From NBML01 sp029939535 (GTDB lineage Bacteria; Desulfobacterota; Desulfobacteria; Desulfobacterales; Desulfobacteraceae): a stretch of DNA of 53,980 bases. Positions 50,077-53,980 of the stretch are shown piece after piece. The notes beneath the pieces are model-generated. The model did no database searches. It was not told the origin of the DNA and saw only the letters and a program-made list of their open reading frames with translations. Every line of letters starts with the position of its first letter. The first letter of the stretch is position 1. The translations under genes were made by a program, and so were the position numbers. Where the stretch lies: positions 1 through 53,980 of the forward strand of contig JAOZST010000002.1 in NCBI GenBank assembly GCA_029939535.1. The letters run 5' to 3'.

Positions 50077-50820
50077 TTACATGGCCTCAAAGGCATCATC
50101 CGGGATATCAGCATTGGTGTAGAATTTCTGGATATCATCACAGTCATCCAGGGCATCCATGAAACGGATCATCTGTTCGGCTTCCTTGCCCTCCACACGG
50201 GTCATGTTCTGGGGCAGCATGGTAATTTCCGCCATCTGGCATTTTATTTCTGCATTGTCAATTGCATCCTTGACAGCGTCAAAATCTTCACTTGCCGTGA
50301 TCACTTCAAAAACATCTCCTTCATCTTTGATATCCTCGGCCCCTGCATCCAGGGCTACTTCCATGAGGGTGTCCTCGTCAGCATCTTCTTTATCCACGGA
50401 AATCAAACCTTTTTTATCAAACATCCAGGACACACAACCGTCGGTTCCCACATTTCCCCCTGCTTTACCAAAAATATACCGGACATCGGCAATGCTCCTG
50501 TTTTTATTGTCAGTAAGACAATCAACCAGCACGGCAACACCTCCAGGGCCGTATCCTTCGTATAAAATTTCCTCGTAATCCACACCTTCAAGCTCACCAG
50601 TACCCTTTTTAATGGCCCGCTCAAAAGTATCCTTGGGCATATTCTGTGCTCTGGCATCATTCAGGGCCCGTCGGAGTCTGGGGTTAGCTTCCGGGTCTCC
50701 GCCACCCATTCTGGCAGCCACGGTGATCTCTTTGATCAGCTTGGTAAATATCTTGCCCCTTTTTACATCAGCCGCCCCTTTTTTATGTTTTATGGTCGAC
50801 CATTTACTATGTCCTGACAT
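50077..50820 (-). CDS. yebC: YebC/PmpR-family regulatory protein
   Basis: 247 aa, the usual length. It has the invariant start MSGHSKWSTIKHKKGAADVKR (quoted in part as SGHSKWSTIKHKK), then NPRLRRALNDARAQNMPKD and YEGYGPGGVAVLVDCLTDN. The family was described as a transcriptional regulator, and members have been linked to translation through difficult stretches. The gene stands alone, downstream of rlmE on the same strand. Confidence 0.96.
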   Translation of the reverse strand: MSGHSKWSTIKHKKGAADVKRGKIFTKLIKEITVAARMGGGDPEANPRLRRALNDARAQNMPKDTFERAIKKGTGELEGVDYEEILYEGYGPGGVAVLVDCLTDNKNRSIADVRYIFGKAGGNVGTDGCVSWMFDKKGLISVDKEDADEDTLMEVALDAGAEDIKDEGDVFEVITASEDFDAVKDAIDNAEIKCQMAEITMLPQNMTRVEGKEAEQMIRFMDALDDCDDIQKFYTNADIPDDAFEAM

Positions 50821-50849
50821 GAATAAAGTCCTCCTTATTTTTTACTTTC

Positions 50850-51461
50850 TTATTTTTTACCTTTTGCGATTATATATATTTCTTTACTTTGTTTTCTGCA
50901 ACTTTCAGGTTTAAAAACTCTGTATTCTTTAAATGCAAGTTTAACATCTTTTTCAAACTTTTTAAAATCATTACCCTGAAATATCTTGCAGACAAAATTT
51001 CCCCTGGCAAGAAGACTTTTCCGGGCCACATCCAGGGCCATACTACAGAGTTCAAATGACCTGAACGTATCCACGTCTTTCCGGCCTGTAGTGGCAGGCG
51101 CCATATCAGAAAGAATAATATGAAAACCCTTGTCCTGGTTCAGAAATGTTTCATTGTCCAATGCCAGAATATTATCTTTGATGGCAATCACATTATCCGG
51201 GAGTTGAATCTCGATCTTCTGTAAATCTATGCCAAAGACCCGACCCTGGCTGCTCACCTGCTTGGCAGCATACAAGAGCCATGATCCCGGGGCGCACCCC
51301 AGATCCAGAACCTGATCTCCGGGTTTCATTACCCTGAATTTTTTCTGGATCTCCTCCAGTTTATAAACGGAACGTGCCGGATAATTCTCTGCTTTGGCCC
51401 TCTGGGTCAAATGGTCTGCCCATTGATTCTGCTTTGATCCTTTTTTTTTCTTAGCCTTCAA
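50850..51461 (-). CDS. rlmE: 23S rRNA (uridine-2552-2'-O)-methyltransferase RlmE/FtsJ
   Basis: SAM-dependent 2'-O-methyltransferase of the ribosomal A-loop, about 203 aa. It has RSVYKLEEIQKKF, the SAM motif VLDLGCAPGSWLLYA, the catalytic Asp region (ILSDMAPATTGRKDVD) and FVCKIFQGNDF with the catalytic Lys. The frame is open to 51479, but the TTG at 51461 lies 6 bases after a GGAGG box inside the radA 3' end, so it is the preferred start; it overlaps radA by 11 bases and is probably translationally coupled. Confidence 0.93.
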   Translation of the reverse strand: MKAKKKKGSKQNQWADHLTQRAKAENYPARSVYKLEEIQKKFRVMKPGDQVLDLGCAPGSWLLYAAKQVSSQGRVFGIDLQKIEIQLPDNVIAIKDNILALDNETFLNQDKGFHIILSDMAPATTGRKDVDTFRSFELCSMALDVARKSLLARGNFVCKIFQGNDFKKFEKDVKLAFKEYRVFKPESCRKQSKEIYIIAKGKK

Positions 51462-52815
51462 ATAATACCTCCATGGCATCCTTTAAAAAACTGACACTTT
51501 CTATGGTCATTCCTTTGATATGGGACAATTGCTTTATGCAGGAACCGGGCACAAGACAGGTGGTAAATCCCATTTTAGAAGCTTCCTTGATCCTTGCCTG
51601 GGCATGACTCACTGCCCTGATCTCCCCTGTCAGGCCAATTTCACCAATCAGAGTAATTTCCTTGTGAAGGGGTTTATCCAGAAAGCTTGAAGCCAGGGCA
51701 GCAGCAATACCAAGATCAGCAGAGGGTTCCACGATTTTCACTCCACCAATGACGTTCATGAAAATATCCAGTCCAGACAGGTTCATGCCCAGACGTTTTT
51801 CCATAACCGCCACAATCAGGGCAACCCGGTTATGATCAAGCCCCAGCACTGTCCTTCTGGGGGTTCCCAGCCCTGAACTGGAAACAAGACCCTGGATTTC
51901 AACCAATATGGGCCGTGTACCTTCCATGCTGGAAGTAACCACGGAACCAGGTGACACAACAGACCGTTCCGACAGGAAAACGGCAGATGGATTTGGCACC
52001 TGTTCCAACCCGGTTTCCCTCATTTCAAAAACCCCTATCTCATTGGTGGACCCAAACCTGTTCTTTACTGCCCGCAGGATTCTGAAAATATGATTTTTAT
52101 CCCCCTCAAAATAAAGTACTGAATCCACCATGTGCTCCATGATTCTGGGCCCTGCAATGGCCCCGACCTTGGTTACATGCCCCACAAGGAAGATAGGAAG
52201 ACCCGTGGTCTTTGCCAGCCGCATGAACTGCATTGAAGCTTCCCGGATCTGGGTCACGCTGCCCGGGGTGGATGAGACATCTGGATGAAAAACAGTCTGG
52301 ATGGAATCAATTACCATGACATCATAGGGTTCTTTTTCCGCCATGGAAAGGATTGAGTCCAAATCGGTTTCCGATACAATAAAAAGGGAAGAACTTTCTG
52401 AATTCAAACGTTTTCCCCGCATGGACAGCTGGCGTACGGACTCCTCGCCTGATACGTAAAGACATTTTTTATGGGATTTGGCAAGGCTGGCCAGCACTTG
52501 GAGCATAAGGGTGGATTTACCAATCCCTGGATCTCCGCCTATGAGAATCAAAGATCCGTCCACAATACCGCCGCCCAGTACCCTGTCAAACTCAGCAATG
52601 CCTGTTCTCAGTCTCTGGGCTTCTGTGACATCCACAGAATCAATGGGAACCGGCCTGGGGACAAAGGAAGCCCTGGCTTTTCCAGGACCTGTTGAAACAA
52701 TCTTCTCCTCTGTCAGGGTATCCCATGCCCCGCAGTCAGGACACCGCCCCATCCATTTGGGAGTCTGTGCCCCGCAGGACTGGCATAGGAATGTAAATTT
52801 ATCTTTCTTTTTCAA
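51451..52815 (-). CDS. radA: DNA repair protein RadA
   Basis: RecA-like ATPase and branch-migration helicase, 454 aa. The zinc finger has Cys11/14 and Cys25/28 (CQSC...CPDC); Walker A is GGDPGIGKSTLML near 95; the RadA-specific KNRFGSTNEIGVFEM follows near 250; the C-terminal Lon-like domain includes GLTGEIRAVSHAQARIKEA. It begins at an ATG at 52815 and overlaps rlmE. Confidence 0.97.
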   Translation of the reverse strand: MKKKDKFTFLCQSCGAQTPKWMGRCPDCGAWDTLTEEKIVSTGPGKARASFVPRPVPIDSVDVTEAQRLRTGIAEFDRVLGGGIVDGSLILIGGDPGIGKSTLMLQVLASLAKSHKKCLYVSGEESVRQLSMRGKRLNSESSSLFIVSETDLDSILSMAEKEPYDVMVIDSIQTVFHPDVSSTPGSVTQIREASMQFMRLAKTTGLPIFLVGHVTKVGAIAGPRIMEHMVDSVLYFEGDKNHIFRILRAVKNRFGSTNEIGVFEMRETGLEQVPNPSAVFLSERSVVSPGSVVTSSMEGTRPILVEIQGLVSSSGLGTPRRTVLGLDHNRVALIVAVMEKRLGMNLSGLDIFMNVIGGVKIVEPSADLGIAAALASSFLDKPLHKEITLIGEIGLTGEIRAVSHAQARIKEASKMGFTTCLVPGSCIKQLSHIKGMTIESVSFLKDAMEVLFEG

Positions 52816-52840
52816 TAAGCCCTGGCTTTAAATTTTTTAA

Positions 52841-52903
52841 ATCTGAATTTTGTCAGCCTAATTTTATTTGTCCAATTTTATGAATCTAATTTTAAGGATT
52901 TTG
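52841..52903. repeat. degenerate ~15-bp units upstream of radA
   Basis: TCTGAATTTTGTCAGC, CTAATTTTATTTGTC, CAATTTTATGAAT and CTAATTTTAAGGAT read as decaying tandem copies in the radA/EamA divergent spacer. The A/T-rich composition makes this the weakest of the spacer arrays. Confidence 0.45.
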
Positions 52904-53017
52904 AAAATATACCATTTTAAGGCTCTGGTATCAAGATGCCAGATTTTTCTAATTATTCTTGTAATTTTCTATTATCTCATCTAATTAGAATAATTTTCTT
53001 TTGCAGGACAGGATTCC

Positions 53018-53935
53018 ATGCCTTATACCGGAGAAATTATTGCCATTACCACTGTATTGTGCTGGACTGTCAGTGTCCAGTTTTTTGAAGCTGCCTCGAA
53101 AAAGGTGGGAGCCATTCCTGTCAACATAATCAGGATATCAACTGCTCTGATCCTTTTTGGAATATTACTGTTTTTTAAAACCGGATCTGTTGTCCCTCTG
53201 GACTTTCCTGTCCGCTCCTGGATTTTTCTGTCCATATCCGGAATTATTGGATTTTTTTTAGGAGATATCTTTCTTTTCAAAGCTCTGGTTGAACTGGGGC
53301 CAAGAATGGCTCTGCTGATCTTCAGTCTCTCTGCCCCTGTTGCAGCCCTGATTGGATGGGCCTTTCTTTCAGAAACCTATATGATCCACCAATGGGTTGG
53401 TATGCTGGTGACCCTGACAGGAGTCGTGATTGTAATCCTAGAAAAAAAACAGGCCAGAACTTCCCTCACACAATTGAGCCAGAGAACCATTACCCCCAGG
53501 GGAGTGTTGTTCGGGGTGGGTGGAATGCTGGGCCAGGCCTGCGGATATGTCATGAGCAAGACTGGAATGTTTACCGGAACAGGGTATCTGGACCCATTTG
53601 CCGCCACCCAGATCCGTGCCATTGCAGCTTTTCTCTGCTTTATCATCTTTTTCACCCTGACCAGGAAATGGGGTCAGGTTACCAAAGCCTTAAAAGATAC
53701 CCGGGCCCTTGTTTTCACAGCCACCGGCGCTTTTATTGGACCCTTTATCGGCGTATCGCTGTCCCTTTTGGTCCTCCACTATCTGTCAACCGGAGTAGCA
53801 TCCACATTTTTATCCATGACACCTGTATGTATTATTCCCTTTTCCATTTACCTTCACAAAGAGCATGTATCCATTCGGGCTTTTGGCGGTGCCATTATTG
53901 CCGTTGCAGGCATCTGGCTCCTCATGGCTGCCTGA
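53018..53935 (+). CDS. EamA/DMT-family transporter
   Basis: Inner-membrane drug/metabolite transporter family, 305 aa, with about ten hydrophobic segments arranged as two EamA repeats (about 5-140 and 165-305). The first repeat ends in WVGMLVTLTGVVIVILEKKQ and the second in AFGGAIIAVAGIWLL. The substrate cannot be predicted. It starts at an ATG at 53018, about 15 bases after a TGCAGGA stretch, and is divergent from radA across a 200-bp A/T-rich spacer. The last 45 bases of the window hold nothing recognisable. Confidence 0.88.
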   Translation: MPYTGEIIAITTVLCWTVSVQFFEAASKKVGAIPVNIIRISTALILFGILLFFKTGSVVPLDFPVRSWIFLSISGIIGFFLGDIFLFKALVELGPRMALLIFSLSAPVAALIGWAFLSETYMIHQWVGMLVTLTGVVIVILEKKQARTSLTQLSQRTITPRGVLFGVGGMLGQACGYVMSKTGMFTGTGYLDPFAATQIRAIAAFLCFIIFFTLTRKWGQVTKALKDTRALVFTATGAFIGPFIGVSLSLLVLHYLSTGVASTFLSMTPVCIIPFSIYLHKEHVSIRAFGGAIIAVAGIWLLMAA

Positions 53936-53980
53936 ATAATATTGTGTTCTGCCCCTTTATTTAGTATATTAAAAAGATAT

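Overview
The window looks like a chromosomal segment of a mesophilic, complete-oxidising sulfate-reducing bacterium of the Desulfobacter/Desulfobacula type (Desulfobacterota). The main evidence is an aprBA-qmoABC block, the route from APS reductase to the quinone pool, among deltaproteobacterial-type housekeeping genes at moderate GC with AT-rich spacers. The taxon is inferred from gene content and protein style; no database was searched. One 100-N assembly gap (8125-8224) lies inside a tandem repeat in infB.

Layout. (1) 97-10889, minus strand: the rimP-nusA-infB-rbfA-truB-rpsO-pnp operon, with an MBL-fold hydrolase and a nitroreductase at its end. (2) 11170-16149, minus: tRNA-Gly, then infC-rpmI-rplT-pheS-pheT. 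infC probably starts at a non-canonical AUA. (3) 16321-20424: a TadA-like deaminase, a dGTPase, two YkgJ-type cysteine-cluster proteins and an SDR enzyme. (4) 20757-28573, plus: aprBA, a terminator, then qmoABC; no sat gene is adjacent. (5) 28876-31055: leuB, a mazEF toxin-antitoxin pair and a tRNA-Val/tRNA-Asp operon. (6) 31365-39104: a short Rho, then lon, clpX, clpP and tig on the minus strand, and a periplasmic amidase. (7) 39191-41476: tRNA-Pro followed by a ~2.2 kb island that ends in a second copy of the tRNA 3' end; it carries a degraded ISAzo13-type insertion sequence and hicAB. (8) 41738-44498: a Cfa-type methyltransferase paired with a geranylgeranyl-reductase-like flavoprotein, then a small lipoprotein and a STAS protein. 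(9) 44704-53935: SRP RNA, grpE-dnaK, an acyl-CoA synthetase, lolA, yebC, radA-rlmE and an EamA transporter.

Functionally, the window combines translation and RNA turnover, protein quality control (GrpE/DnaK, trigger factor, ClpXP, Lon) and the electron path from quinol through Qmo to APS reductase.

Four signals are not explained by the gene list. There is a family of four ~75-95 bp intergenic hairpin repeats with compensatory changes in the stem. There are many short degenerate tandem duplications (13-20 bp units) in the spacers. A duplicated tRNA-Pro end marks an old integration. Finally, the methyltransferase/flavin-reductase pair could make the mid-chain methyl-branched fatty acids for which Desulfobacter relatives are known.
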